Shown one piece after another: positions 33,495 to 44,400 of a DNA stretch of 64,000 nt. The stretch lies in the NCBI RefSeq assembly GCF_904063055.1, contig NZ_CAJFCN010000003.1:496001-560000 (forward strand), written 5' to 3'. Made by a program: the position numbers and the translations under genes. Every line of letters starts with the position of its first letter. The stretch's first letter is position 1. The DNA comes from Pseudomonas paracarnis. GTDB lineage: Bacteria; Pseudomonadota; Gammaproteobacteria; Pseudomonadales; Pseudomonadaceae. The notes below the pieces were generated by a model. It worked only from the letters and a program-made list of their open reading frames with translations. It searched no databases and was not told the DNA's origin.

Positions 33495-36400
33495 ATGAAT
33501 AACGCATTGCAGAGCTTCTATTTCAAGGGCTTGCCGGAACAGCAAGTGCATTTGGACCATCTGATTGATTTCGTGACGACACAAGGCTCGCTGACGGCAT
33601 CCGCCGCCGAGGTGTACTACTGCCCCCCGCACAACAGCGAACTGCATCGCGAGTGCAAGGAAGCCTTTCGAGTCTTGGCAAAGCTGGAAGCCGATGAAGA
33701 CTTTCAGCGCTTCCTGCGGGAAAAGCCCGAACCGGATGATTCCATTATCGGCCGGGACTTCCTTTACGACCTGCTCTCCACCTTGTTCAGCAGCACGCGC
33801 TCACCGATACCCGACCCTGCCGAAACGTTCAGCATTGCCGACCATTCGGTCATCCTGCGCCATATGCCCACCTATTGGTACATCGACGCCGACGTGTTGC
33901 TGGATATCAACCGGCGTGTGGGTAACGGCCTCAAAAGCGACGGTTCGGTGCGGTTTGATCTGGTGCTCAAGTATTACTCGATCATCCCGGCACAGCCCAA
34001 AACCCGCGAGCAGTGGAAAGCGGTTCTCGCTGTCTTGCAGGAACATCACACCCTGAAAAAACTCGGACACGAAGGCAACCTCAGCGATTTGCAGCACTTG
34101 CTGGATGCGCCTGCCGACCAGAAAATCAAGGAGATTATCCGCCAGATCGAAACACAAACCCGTCAATCGCTGTTCCGTCATGTATTGCCCGAAACATTCA
34201 CCGCCTCACAACAGGACATGCTCACCACCACCCCCACCGTGCTGCTCGATCAATTGCTCAATAGCCCCGATAACCTGGCACTGGGCGAACGGATTGCCAA
34301 GGCCTTGGACTGGTATGGCAGCCAGAAGGACGAAATCTGCCCAGACCCGGTACGGGTGAAATTACTGTGGCGCGCGTTGTGGCTGACGATCATTCCCAGC
34401 ACCGACTCGCTGATCGACAACGAATTGAAACTATTCATCGCGCCTGGCGCGTCTTATTCGTCGGTCCGCCAATCCTTGATCAGCCGCTATGAACATAGCT
34501 TGTCGATCAGCGCTGACGCGGCACAATTGGCGGTGTGCGTCCTCAAGGCCAATGTTGCCAGCGAAGTCTGGGTGGCCGATATTCCCGATGACCTCCCCTA
34601 CGCTGCCACCAGTACCTGGGTCAATTTCAGAAGCGGCTTTCTGCTGGCCGAAACGATTGCACCGGGTTCATCGCGCCACATGAGTTTCGAACAATTGCTC
34701 AACCAGGCGGCGGAACACTTTCGCGCCAGCGGCGATGACATTAAACAACAGGCACTGGTCGCAGCGGCCAAGTTGGGCCCCACCGTGCAATGGGCACAGG
34801 CCAACGGCCTGATCGCCAGCCGATCGTCGGGCCACTCACGGGATGAGCTCACCCAGGCCGTCACCGCCCTGGAGCAGCATGAATATGAGATGTTCAACGC
34901 AATTCAGAACCTCAAACTCAAACTGCCCAGCCGTTGGCGCTTTGTCTCGGACATGGAGTACGACAAAGCCTTTCGCGACGCCCTTGAGATGCCGAGAAAC
35001 GCCTACAAGACCTTAATCCAGTCACTGCTTGCGCACCTGGGCAATGCGACCCTGGATGTGGATCAGGACGAGATCACCGTGTATTCATTAAGAGAAGCCC
35101 TGGACAAGGTGCCCATCGAATATGAAACCAAAGCCAAGACCGATGCCGTTCGTTACCGGACAGGTTTTATCCTACGCATCGCCAAGCCCCGCTCGCCCCT
35201 CCATGCCATCTACATCGAGGTATTCCCCTTCGCCGGCCTGCTGCGTCGACGCAAAGACCTGCAAAGCCTACCGCTAAACGGCAAAGTGGTAGAGCTACGC
35301 GACGCCATGAGCTGGGATAAGTACAGGCTGGCCACCGAAGTACCGTTTGATCGAGAGGCTTACCGCGAGAACAAAGCGCCCAGACCAGGCAAAAAAGCTG
35401 AGTTGATCGTTGAACAAGTCGGCGAGACACTGCCTGGCATCGACGCAGGGCCGCGCATCCCATCGTTCGCGCCCAACACGCTGTATGCGCCGCGCAGTGA
35501 AACCCTGGCAAGCATGATTGCCCGCGAGCTGTTTTTCTGCGATGAGCAAGCCCTCCTGGAAAAAACCCGCAAAGACACGCGGGAGGTAGACATTCCCGCT
35601 GAGGTACTCGAAGACTTGGCGTTCTGGGGCAAGATTTTTATCCCGTTTTGGGGCGGTATCGACGACATCGCCTCCGGTGATCCCCAGCGCATCAAGTCAG
35701 GCGTCGCCGGCCTGTTCATTGACATCGTAGCTTTCGCGTTGCCGGTAGGGCGGTATGTGGCCGGCTCCACCCGCCTGCTCATCCACGCAGGCAAGACCGG
35801 GCTGCGCCTGGCGCTGCCTAAGCTCGCGAAACTGACCGGGAAGCTGGTAATTGCCACGCTCCACGAACTCAACCCCCTGGCCGCCCTGCCCAGCCTGCTC
35901 AGGCTCGCGCGCTTTGGTTTGCTCAAGCTGGGACATAAATTGATGCGCCAGGCAAAACGGGGTATTGCCCAGCTGCGCGATGGGACGATCGCCGCAAGGC
36001 ACATACGCTCGGTTGACCCTGACAGCTGGAAGCCGCTGCAGGCGGGCGATCAACTGTTTACCGTGGACGGCTTCGCCAATGTCCCGATGCGCAACGTCGG
36101 CAGCCTCGAGGCGCCGGATTATCGCTTGATCGATACCGCCTCCAATAAAGCCTTCGGGCCGCGCTTTAGAGAGCCGATCACGGTCATCAGCAACAGCAGC
36201 CCGTTGATTCGTCAGTACGCGGTTGACCCGGAGTTGATCAGAGGCCTCAAGCCCGACGCACACGGTATCTTCTCCCGAGCGGACTACAACCAGAAGTTCA
36301 TCTGTAATGTTGATGACAAGGGCAAAATCGCGGTGTACCAGGTCCGCGACAATTCCTATGGGTTCATTCAGGAGGCCGCCGCGGGCGCCGACACCAGCTT

Positions 36401-37847
36401 TTCTATCGTACTGGTCAATCCGAGGAGCAATCGCGATTTGTCGATCACGCTGTCGTCGGTGGAGCCTGGTCATTGGTATTCAGGCCCGATCAAGCTCGCG
36501 GGCGGCGCGCCGGATGCGCCAAGCGTGGTAACGCCCTCAGTGCTGTTGAAATGGACCGAGGCCAGTGAAGACGCCCTGAAAAAAACCATGGACAACTTCG
36601 TCAGCACTTACAACCTGGACCCCAGCGCCTTTCGGCAGTTCGTCAACAGCCGCAACACCCTGACACCCCGAGGGCGAAAGATGCTGGACCGTGCAGGGAC
36701 CGCCCGCACCTGCGTCACTTACGAGCATATGGAGCACTGGAGCAAGGCGTCCCAGCGCGAGCGCAACAGCCTCACCCTTGAAGGCTTCGCCGCCGACCAT
36801 AACCTGGACCCGGTGGCCTTTGCCGAGCATGTAAACATTGATGGCACCTATCGAGCGGCAGGCAAAGTACTCGCCAAATACGCCAGAGGTGAACAATTCG
36901 ACGACCTGAAACCCGAACACCTGCAAGAGTGGAACAAGCACTACAACGCCACCAACTCAAGGGTGTCCATGCACGCATTTGTCGAGCAGAACAACCTCAA
37001 CCCGGTTATCTGGAGTGACTACGTCAATGACAATGGCAGCATGACCCGCGCCGGTAGAGAAAGGTGGCTGTTCGGACAACGAAGCCCGGTGGACGAGCCC
37101 GTGGCCAGGAAGCGGCCTGCGCCCCCCACGGCAGGTAGCTCAAAACGTCCGCGGCTGGACGATGACGCCACACCCACGCGGCGCCGATCCACTTCAATCA
37201 CGGCGTCTTTTGATCATAAAATCAACAATAATGCGCCAATTCTGCAAGACCCCAACGACGTCAGGCGCAGCTTGACCCTTGAACTTGAAGGTCCGTTGCA
37301 AAAAATAGAGATCACCGACGCCAACCAGTTTTTTGACGAGTTCACCGGCCTGCAATACGTCGAAGTCAAAGAGGCTGCAACCAAGAGTATCCGTGAATGG
37401 ATCGCCAAGGAAGGCAATCATCATCGCCGGCTTGATCGCCTTTTGGAGGTCAAGAAACTGCAGGAGGGCCCAGAGCGTGGCCTGTCGGTCGTAGCCAGAA
37501 CCGATATAAAACGCTTCGATGTCCTTGGGCCGTATACCGGCAAGCTGCACCTTGATCAAGCCTCGATCAATACCGAGATACTGGAAAAAGGTGAAGCGGC
37601 CGTCGGCACGTATTTATTCCAGACCCACACTCATGGCGCGACTATCAGCGGCCACGGTAACAGCAGTACGCTAAGCCTGATCAATGCGGTCAAGGTGCCC
37701 AACCTGCCCGACGCTGGCATCGAAAATGTCGGCGCCGTGTATGTCGGCAAATACATGGTGTTCATAGTCGCTTGGCGGGATATCCCTGCCGGGACCGAGC
37801 TGCTGATGGACTATGGGAAAGCCTACTGGAAGTACGTGAGGCCCTGA
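33495..37847 (+). CDS. Giant toxin-like protein with nuclear-localisation-like linker and C-terminal SET-type domain
   Basis: 1450 residues, no signal peptide. Residues 1-~700 resemble the DUF6543/dermonecrotic-toxin-like proteins of Pseudomonas. A hydrophobic stretch follows at ~735-820 (GLFIDIVAFALPVG, NPLAALPSLLRLARFGL). Three repeats start at residues 1040, 1103 and 1167 with consensus NL(D/N)Pxx(F/W)xx(F/H/Y)VN. A basic linker has RKRP at 1205-1208, KRPR at 1217-1220 and RRR at ~1229, like a bipartite nuclear-localisation signal. From 1328 comes a SET-type domain: RGLSVVARTDI, GTYLF, SLINAV (Asn 1397) and GTELLMDYGKAYW (Asp 1439). The usual NHS motif is N-A-V here, so activity is uncertain. 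The ATG follows GTGAGGATTGA. It lies alone between nfuA and an acyltransferase gene. Most likely a secreted effector acting on eukaryotic cells; export route and host are unknown. Confidence 0.6.
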   Translation: MNNALQSFYFKGLPEQQVHLDHLIDFVTTQGSLTASAAEVYYCPPHNSELHRECKEAFRVLAKLEADEDFQRFLREKPEPDDSIIGRDFLYDLLSTLFSSTRSPIPDPAETFSIADHSVILRHMPTYWYIDADVLLDINRRVGNGLKSDGSVRFDLVLKYYSIIPAQPKTREQWKAVLAVLQEHHTLKKLGHEGNLSDLQHLLDAPADQKIKEIIRQIETQTRQSLFRHVLPETFTASQQDMLTTTPTVLLDQLLNSPDNLALGERIAKALDWYGSQKDEICPDPVRVKLLWRALWLTIIPSTDSLIDNELKLFIAPGASYSSVRQSLISRYEHSLSISADAAQLAVCVLKANVASEVWVADIPDDLPYAATSTWVNFRSGFLLAETIAPGSSRHMSFEQLLNQAAEHFRASGDDIKQQALVAAAKLGPTVQWAQANGLIASRSSGHSRDELTQAVTALEQHEYEMFNAIQNLKLKLPSRWRFVSDMEYDKAFRDALEMPRNAYKTLIQSLLAHLGNATLDVDQDEITVYSLREALDKVPIEYETKAKTDAVRYRTGFILRIAKPRSPLHAIYIEVFPFAGLLRRRKDLQSLPLNGKVVELRDAMSWDKYRLATEVPFDREAYRENKAPRPGKKAELIVEQVGETLPGIDAGPRIPSFAPNTLYAPRSETLASMIARELFFCDEQALLEKTRKDTREVDIPAEVLEDLAFWGKIFIPFWGGIDDIASGDPQRIKSGVAGLFIDIVAFALPVGRYVAGSTRLLIHAGKTGLRLALPKLAKLTGKLVIATLHELNPLAALPSLLRLARFGLLKLGHKLMRQAKRGIAQLRDGTIAARHIRSVDPDSWKPLQAGDQLFTVDGFANVPMRNVGSLEAPDYRLIDTASNKAFGPRFREPITVISNSSPLIRQYAVDPELIRGLKPDAHGIFSRADYNQKFICNVDDKGKIAVYQVRDNSYGFIQEAAAGADTSFSIVLVNPRSNRDLSITLSSVEPGHWYSGPIKLAGGAPDAPSVVTPSVLLKWTEASEDALKKTMDNFVSTYNLDPSAFRQFVNSRNTLTPRGRKMLDRAGTARTCVTYEHMEHWSKASQRERNSLTLEGFAADHNLDPVAFAEHVNIDGTYRAAGKVLAKYARGEQFDDLKPEHLQEWNKHYNATNSRVSMHAFVEQNNLNPVIWSDYVNDNGSMTRAGRERWLFGQRSPVDEPVARKRPAPPTAGSSKRPRLDDDATPTRRRSTSITASFDHKINNNAPILQDPNDVRRSLTLELEGPLQKIEITDANQFFDEFTGLQYVEVKEAATKSIREWIAKEGNHHRRLDRLLEVKKLQEGPERGLSVVARTDIKRFDVLGPYTGKLHLDQASINTEILEKGEAAVGTYLFQTHTHGATISGHGNSSTLSLINAVKVPNLPDAGIENVGAVYVGKYMVFIVAWRDIPAGTELLMDYGKAYWKYVRP

Positions 37848-37936
37848 GCCGCCAAACGGCAGTGCTAATGCTTTTGCCAGATGGGTAACGCATCATCAAT
37901 GCCAAACCAATGTTTGAGCCTGCGATGCGCAGCCTT

Positions 37937-38887
37937 CTACAACACCTGGTAACTGGCCCATGCGCCCAGCGCAATGACAGCGATGCACACCGGTATCATT
38001 GCGTAGGGGTCTATTGCCCTGTGCTCGATGGCCCAGCGCCCAGCGCATAGCACCAGTACGTGAAGCAGATACACCGAGTAGGAGCAGTCTCCCAGCAGTT
38101 TTATCAAGCGCGAACCATGGAAGTAAGGCTCCAGCGCCACACAACTGATCACCAGCACGGCGCTGGGCACTCCCCATTCCAACGCGCGCGGGGCATCCAC
38201 GCCATGGTAGATCGCCGCCAATGCCGCGACGACGCCCAGCAACGCCAGCCACGGCCTGGACCGGCACAGACCGCGGCGGTAGAGCATGCCAATCGCCACG
38301 CCCATGAGAAACTCCAGGACAATGTCATTACGGTAAAACCCGTCGGCCAAGTCAAAGGCGGGGCCAATGACGTAGCACAGCAGATACAACAGCGCCGCCA
38401 CCACCCACAGCCGACAGGCTTCACGCACCAGCAGCGCAACAGCGAACAGGCAGTAGAACAGCATCTCGAAATTCAACGTCCAGCCCACATCCAGCAGTGG
38501 ATACACGCCGTAGCCCGCCGGGTTTTGCGCGGGGATAAAGAGCATCGACAGGAGCACATGACCCAGTTCTAGCTGAACGTCTGGAAACATCCAGGGCATG
38601 GCCGTGACCAGCACAGCCAAAAGCACGGTATAGAACCAGTACGCCGGAGCAATCCTGGCCACGCGCATCAGCATGAAGCGCCAGGGTGTCAGCGCTTTAT
38701 CGGCGCTCGCGAGGAAAATCACCAAGCCGCTGATGACGAAGAATACGTCCACCCCGGCGCCGCCCTTTTCGACCAACAGGTCCTCAAAGGCGTTGTGGGC
38801 CTCGAAGTTGAAAAACAGCTGCATGACGTGGTGACCCACCACTACCCATGCAGCCAACGCGCGCAACAACTGCACTGAAATCAGCAT
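37937..38887 (-). CDS. Acyltransferase 3 family membrane protein (OafA/YrhL-like)
   Basis: 316 residues, about ten transmembrane helices. The N-terminal motif LLRALAAWVVVGHHVMQLF, with the catalytic-type His in the first helix, and VFFVISGLVIFL identify the acyltransferase 3 family, which O-acetylates polysaccharide, LPS or peptidoglycan on the outer face of the inner membrane. ATG 38887 (MLISVQLL) has GGAAAGG at proper distance; 38893 is an alternative. It stands alone between the toxin gene and cti, with no glycosyltransferase nearby, so the acceptor is unknown. Confidence 0.85.
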   Translation of the reverse strand: MLISVQLLRALAAWVVVGHHVMQLFFNFEAHNAFEDLLVEKGGAGVDVFFVISGLVIFLASADKALTPWRFMLMRVARIAPAYWFYTVLLAVLVTAMPWMFPDVQLELGHVLLSMLFIPAQNPAGYGVYPLLDVGWTLNFEMLFYCLFAVALLVREACRLWVVAALLYLLCYVIGPAFDLADGFYRNDIVLEFLMGVAIGMLYRRGLCRSRPWLALLGVVAALAAIYHGVDAPRALEWGVPSAVLVISCVALEPYFHGSRLIKLLGDCSYSVYLLHVLVLCAGRWAIEHRAIDPYAMIPVCIAVIALGAWASYQVL

Positions 38888-38968
38888 CGGCATACCCTTT
38901 CCAATATGTAGGTAAATATCCGACTGCTTCAGCCCCGCATGCAGAAATGACCGGATCAATGCACTTCG

Positions 38969-41260
38969 TTATAGGTTCTCATAGCGGTTCATGTCCAATA
39001 CGCCCTCTTCCACCGGCGTGGTTTCGTGAATGTACCGCGACAAGTCATGGAAGTACTGCCAGAACAGCGGGTGACTGCGACGCACACCCCAGCGGTCGAC
39101 GATTTTCTCGAAGCTCTTGGCGTCCTTGGCCTGCTCCATCTGCGCGACAAACTCAGGCACTTGCCGGGCCGGGATATTGAACATGAAGTTCGGGTAGCTG
39201 CTGAGCACGCCTGGGTAGATCGTCACCGTGTCCAGCCCCGGCTGATAGCGATACGCCTCTCCCAGCAGGAACGCCACGTTACTGTGGGCACGGTTGCGCA
39301 GCAGGCTGTAGACCTCGCGCTTGCCGCTGGCGGTTTCGATGCGCAGCATCGTGGCTTCGGGCAATTGCTCGATCACCTTGAGCCCTGCCGCCGGCCGCGA
39401 GGTCAGGCGGCTCAGGGCTTGCTCGGCATCCTGCAAGGCCGGGTCAATGCCGTCGCGGGAGCAGAACGCGCCGCTGCAGCGGTTGATCGGGTCGGGGCTG
39501 GCGTTCAAATGGCCGTAGCGGGTCAGCAACTGGTTGGCGAAGTCACGCTTGGGGTCCTTCTCGCTCAGGTGCAAACCACTGGCCTTGTCATCGTCAATCG
39601 CTTCGTAGTCCAGCCACAGCTTGAGCTTGCCGCTGTTCTGGTACCAATCGTCCATGAAGTCTTCACGGGTGTCGGCGGGCATCAGGCGCAGGAAGTTCTG
39701 CTCGGCGCCGTTACGGATCAGGTCGAAATACAGGCGGGTCTGGGCCTGGTGCGAGACGTTGCCAAACACATCGAAATTCACCGCCAGCTGGTAATAGGTG
39801 CGTTCCAGCAGTGGGTAGTCGAACAGCCACATCGTCTGCGGAACCTCGCCAATCAGGCCCTTGGTCACCGAGGCGCTGTCGAAATGGCGGAAAATGCTCA
39901 ACAAGGCGTTGTCATTGCCCGCCCACAATGTCGACCAGCTCGGCGCCGGCAGGTCTGCATAGTTGTCACGGCGCAAGGCTTCGTATTGGTTGCGCTTGTC
40001 ACGATAGGCCAGCCACAGGCTCAGCACACTGCCCACGTCGTCATTCTGCCCGGGCATGGCCAGCAACGGCGTGGCCTGGCCGCGATAACGCGCATCGGTG
40101 ATGTACAGATCGTGGTCGGGGTCCTGGAACAGCGTCCAGAAGTTATCGCGGATCACGTCCGTGGCGATCTGCCCACGGCACACCGGCCCGCGAATGAAGG
40201 TACGCACGAAGTACTCAGCGTTATCGAGCATGAATTGGTAGCGCGCTTTAGCCGGGATGGCTTCGAATGTCGCGAACGGATTGGCCCGGCTGCCGGGGCC
40301 ATAGCCTGGCAAGGCCGTGACCTGCCAGTCGCCGGCGTAGAACAACGCCTTGATCCGCGCCATCTTCGCCGCGCTGAAGGGGTAAGTGATGTGAGTTTTA
40401 TGCACGATCACACCCTGCACCGGCCACAGGCGGTAGTACACCTGGGTGCCTGGGTCGTCGTTGGGGCGACGTGTGGCGATCAAGTCAATCGGCTGGCCAC
40501 TGGGCGTACGCGAACGCACCCACTGGAAGTAATGCCCCGGCTCGCCGTTCTCGAAATAGATATGCGCCAGGAACAAATGCTCGAACAGCCAGCGCGCCAC
40601 CAGGCTATCCCGGGCGCCCGGCTGGTTGAACAGGTTTTCCCACTGTTGCACTTGCAACGCTTCCCTGGCACTCGGCGCCAGGCCCTGCTCGTCAATCGGC
40701 GCGCCGGAGGCCAGCCAGCGTTGCAAAGTCTGGTATTGCTGATCGGTCAGGCCGGTGACCGCCAGCGGCATACCTTCCTTGGGGTGAGCGCCGGCATAGG
40801 CACTGAACTCGCCGGGCGTTGCGCACATATTTTCGCGGTTGAGCCCCAGCACAATGTTGTCGGGCAGCTTGGCATTGGGCGCCAGCGGCGCGTTGTGCCC
40901 CAGCTCCAGCATGCGCGCCATCAGCGCAGCCTGGCTGCCCTGGGCGTCCAGCACCGAATAGAAGCCCTTTTGCTGCCACGCCTGCTTCCCGAATGCGTCA
41001 TAAAACAACCGCGTAGTTGGCGTGGCCTGGCCGCGCTCGCCGTCATACACCGGCATTTTGCTTGCACCGCGCGCGGCGCCCTCGGCACTGCCCAGGTTGA
41101 GCTGGCAGGCGGAGTCGTAGCAGGCGTGGCAGGCCACGCATTTCTCGGTGAAGATCGGTTGGATATCGCGGGTGTAGGAGATCGCCGAAGCGGGACCTTC
41201 TGCCTGCGCAGTACTGGCTATCAAGGCCAGGACGGCGCTGACGATCAAACGAAGTGACAT
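38969..41260 (-). CDS. cti: Periplasmic fatty acid cis/trans isomerase
   Basis: 763 residues with a signal peptide (MSLRLIVSAVLALIASTAQA). The c-type haem motif CVACH is at 41-45, right after YTRDIQPIFTEK, as in Cti of Pseudomonas. The enzyme converts cis- to trans-unsaturated membrane phospholipid acyl chains in response to solvents or heat. Its length matches the family (~760-770). The start at 41260 lies 167 bases from the divergent metH start, so the two promoters share that gap. Confidence 0.95.
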   Translation of the reverse strand: MSLRLIVSAVLALIASTAQAEGPASAISYTRDIQPIFTEKCVACHACYDSACQLNLGSAEGAARGASKMPVYDGERGQATPTTRLFYDAFGKQAWQQKGFYSVLDAQGSQAALMARMLELGHNAPLAPNAKLPDNIVLGLNRENMCATPGEFSAYAGAHPKEGMPLAVTGLTDQQYQTLQRWLASGAPIDEQGLAPSAREALQVQQWENLFNQPGARDSLVARWLFEHLFLAHIYFENGEPGHYFQWVRSRTPSGQPIDLIATRRPNDDPGTQVYYRLWPVQGVIVHKTHITYPFSAAKMARIKALFYAGDWQVTALPGYGPGSRANPFATFEAIPAKARYQFMLDNAEYFVRTFIRGPVCRGQIATDVIRDNFWTLFQDPDHDLYITDARYRGQATPLLAMPGQNDDVGSVLSLWLAYRDKRNQYEALRRDNYADLPAPSWSTLWAGNDNALLSIFRHFDSASVTKGLIGEVPQTMWLFDYPLLERTYYQLAVNFDVFGNVSHQAQTRLYFDLIRNGAEQNFLRLMPADTREDFMDDWYQNSGKLKLWLDYEAIDDDKASGLHLSEKDPKRDFANQLLTRYGHLNASPDPINRCSGAFCSRDGIDPALQDAEQALSRLTSRPAAGLKVIEQLPEATMLRIETASGKREVYSLLRNRAHSNVAFLLGEAYRYQPGLDTVTIYPGVLSSYPNFMFNIPARQVPEFVAQMEQAKDAKSFEKIVDRWGVRRSHPLFWQYFHDLSRYIHETTPVEEGVLDMNRYENL

Positions 41261-41427
41261 GTATCGGGTCCCGATTCAAGGCGTGCGGTCTGTGAAATGG
41301 CGGTGATTCTACCGGGCCATGACCGCCAGCAACATGAGCGATATTCATGCACAACCCGGACATGCTCCAAATCGGCACAGGTTTGCTATGATTCACGCCC
41401 TCCGTAATGCCTGACCAGAGTAGTCCC

Positions 41428-44400
41428 ATGCCCGATCGTAGCGCTCGCCTGCAAGCCCTTCACCAAGCCCTCAAGGAACGCATCCTGATCCTTGATGGTG
41501 GCATGGGCACGATGATCCAGAGCTATAAGCTCGAGGAGCAGGACTACCGTGGCAAACGCTTCGCCGATTGGCCAAGCGACGTCAAGGGCAACAACGACCT
41601 GCTGGTGCTGACCCGCCCGGACGTGATCGGCGGCATTGAAAAAGCCTACCTGGACGCCGGCGCCGACATCCTTGAAACAAACACCTTCAACGCCACGCGA
41701 ATCTCCATGGCCGATTACGGCATGGAAGAACTGGCCTATGAACTGAACGTGGAAGGCGCACGCCTGGCGCGCAAGGTGGCCGACGCCAAAACCCACGAGA
41801 ACCCGGCCAAACCGCGTTTTGTCGCCGGTGTACTGGGCCCGACCAGCCGTACCTGCTCGCTGTCGCCAGACGTCAACAACCCCGGCTACCGCAACGTGAC
41901 CTTCGATGAGCTGGTGGAAAACTACACCGAAGCCACCAAGGGCCTGATCGAAGGCGGCGCCGACCTGATCCTGATCGAAACCATCTTCGACACCCTTAAC
42001 GCCAAGGCCGCGATCTTCGCCGTGCAAGGGGTGTTCGAGGAACTGGGCGTGGAACTGCCGATCATGATCTCCGGCACCATCACCGACGCCTCCGGCCGAA
42101 CCCTGTCGGGCCAGACCACCGAAGCGTTCTGGAACTCCGTGGCACACGCCAAGCCGATCTCGGTCGGTTTGAACTGCGCCCTCGGCGCCAGCGAGCTGCG
42201 CCCCTACCTGGAGGAGTTGTCGAACAAGGCCAACACCCACGTTTCGGCGCACCCTAATGCTGGCCTACCCAACGAATTCGGCGAGTACGACGAGCTGCCA
42301 TCGCAAACGGCCAAGGTCATCGAAGAGTTCGCCCAGAGCGGCTTTCTCAACATCGTCGGCGGCTGCTGCGGTACCACACCGGGCCATATTGAAGCCATCG
42401 CCAAGGCCGTGGCTGGCTACGCGCCGCGCCCGATCCCGGACATTCCCAAGGCCTGCCGCCTATCAGGCCTGGAGCCGTTCACCATTGATCGCCGTTCGCT
42501 GTTCGTCAACGTCGGCGAACGTACCAACATCACAGGCTCAGCCAAGTTCGCCCGCCTGATCCGCGAAGACAACTACACCGAAGCCCTGGAAGTCGCCCTG
42601 CAGCAGGTGGAAGCCGGCGCCCAGGTGATCGATATCAACATGGACGAGGGCATGCTGGATTCGAAGAAGGCCATGGTGACCTTCCTCAATCTGATCGCCG
42701 GTGAGCCAGACATCTCCCGCGTACCGATCATGATCGACTCTTCCAAGTGGGAAGTGATCGAAGCCGGGCTCAAGTGCATCCAGGGCAAGGGCATCGTCAA
42801 CTCCATCAGCATGAAGGAAGGCGTAGAGCAGTTCATTCACCACGCCAAGCTGTGCAAGCGCTACGGCGCGGCGGTGGTGGTGATGGCGTTCGACGAAGCC
42901 GGCCAGGCTGACACCGAAGCGCGCAAGAAAGAAATCTGCAAACGCTCCTACGACATCCTGGTCAATGATGTCGGTTTCCCGCCGGAAGACATCATCTTCG
43001 ACCCGAACATCTTCGCGGTCGCCACCGGTATCGAAGAGCACAACAACTATGCCGTCGATTTCATCAACGCCTGTGCCTATATCCGTGATGAGTTGCCCTA
43101 CGCGCTGACCTCCGGTGGCGTGTCCAACGTGTCGTTCTCGTTCCGGGGCAACAACCCGGTGCGCGAAGCGATCCACTCGGTGTTCCTGCTGCATGCGATC
43201 CGTGCGGGCCTGACCATGGGTATCGTCAACGCCGGCCAGTTGGAGATCTACGACCAGATCCCCGCCGAGCTGCGTGACGCCGTCGAAGACGTGGTACTCA
43301 ACCGTACGCCGGACGGCACCGACGCCCTGCTGGCGATTGCCGACAAGTACAAGGGCGACGGCAGCGTCAAGGAAGCCGAGACCGAGGAATGGCGTGGCTG
43401 GGAGGTCAACAAACGTCTGGAACACGCGCTGGTCAAGGGCATCACCACGCACATTGTCGAAGACACCGAAGAATCGCGCCTGTCGTTTGCGCGCCCGATC
43501 GAAGTGATCGAAGGCCCGCTGATGTCCGGCATGAACATCGTCGGCGACCTGTTCGGCGCCGGTAAGATGTTCCTGCCCCAAGTGGTGAAATCCGCCCGGG
43601 TGATGAAGCAGGCGGTGGCCCACTTGATCCCGTTCATCGAGCTGGAAAAAGGCGACAAGCCTGAAGCCAAGGGCAAGATCCTGATGGCCACGGTCAAGGG
43701 CGACGTGCATGACATCGGCAAGAACATTGTCGGCGTGGTGCTGGGTTGCAACGGCTATGACATCGTCGACCTGGGGGTGATGGTACCGGCGGAGAAGATC
43801 CTGCAGGTGGCCAAGGAGCAGAAGTGCGACATCATCGGTCTATCCGGCCTGATCACCCCGTCTCTGGATGAAATGGTGCATGTGGCCCGCGAGATGCAGC
43901 GCCAGGATTTCCACCTGCCGCTGATGATCGGGGGCGCCACCACCTCCAAGGCGCACACGGCGGTGAAGATCGAGCCCAAGTACAGCAACGACGCGGTGAT
44001 CTACGTCACCGACGCCTCCCGCGCCGTGGGCGTGGCCACCCAGTTGCTGTCCAAGGAGTTGAAGGCCGGCTTCGTCGAAAAGACCCGTCTGGAATACATC
44101 GACGTACGTGAGCGCACCTCCAACCGTAGTGCACGCACCGAGCGCCTGAGCTACCCGGCGGCCATCGCCAAGAAGCCGCAGTTCGACTGGAGCAGCTACA
44201 CCCCGGTCAAACCGACCTTTACCGGCGCCAAGGTGCTGGACAATATCGACCTCAACGTCCTCGCCGAATACATCGACTGGACGCCGTTCTTCATCTCCTG
44301 GGACCTGGCCGGCAAGTTCCCGCGCATCCTCACCGATGAAGTGGTGGGTGAAGCGGCAACCGCGCTGTATGCCGATGCCCAGGAAATGCTCAAGAAGTTG

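Noticed and set aside
39026..41257. 743-codon plus-strand frame opposite cti
   Set aside because: Antisense of a well-identified haem-containing cis/trans isomerase; no domain or plausible start, skewed His/Gln/Val composition.
42538..43710. Long minus-strand frames opposite metH
   Set aside because: metH is complete with zinc, folate and B12 motifs in order; the reverse frames have only codon-bias-driven openness.
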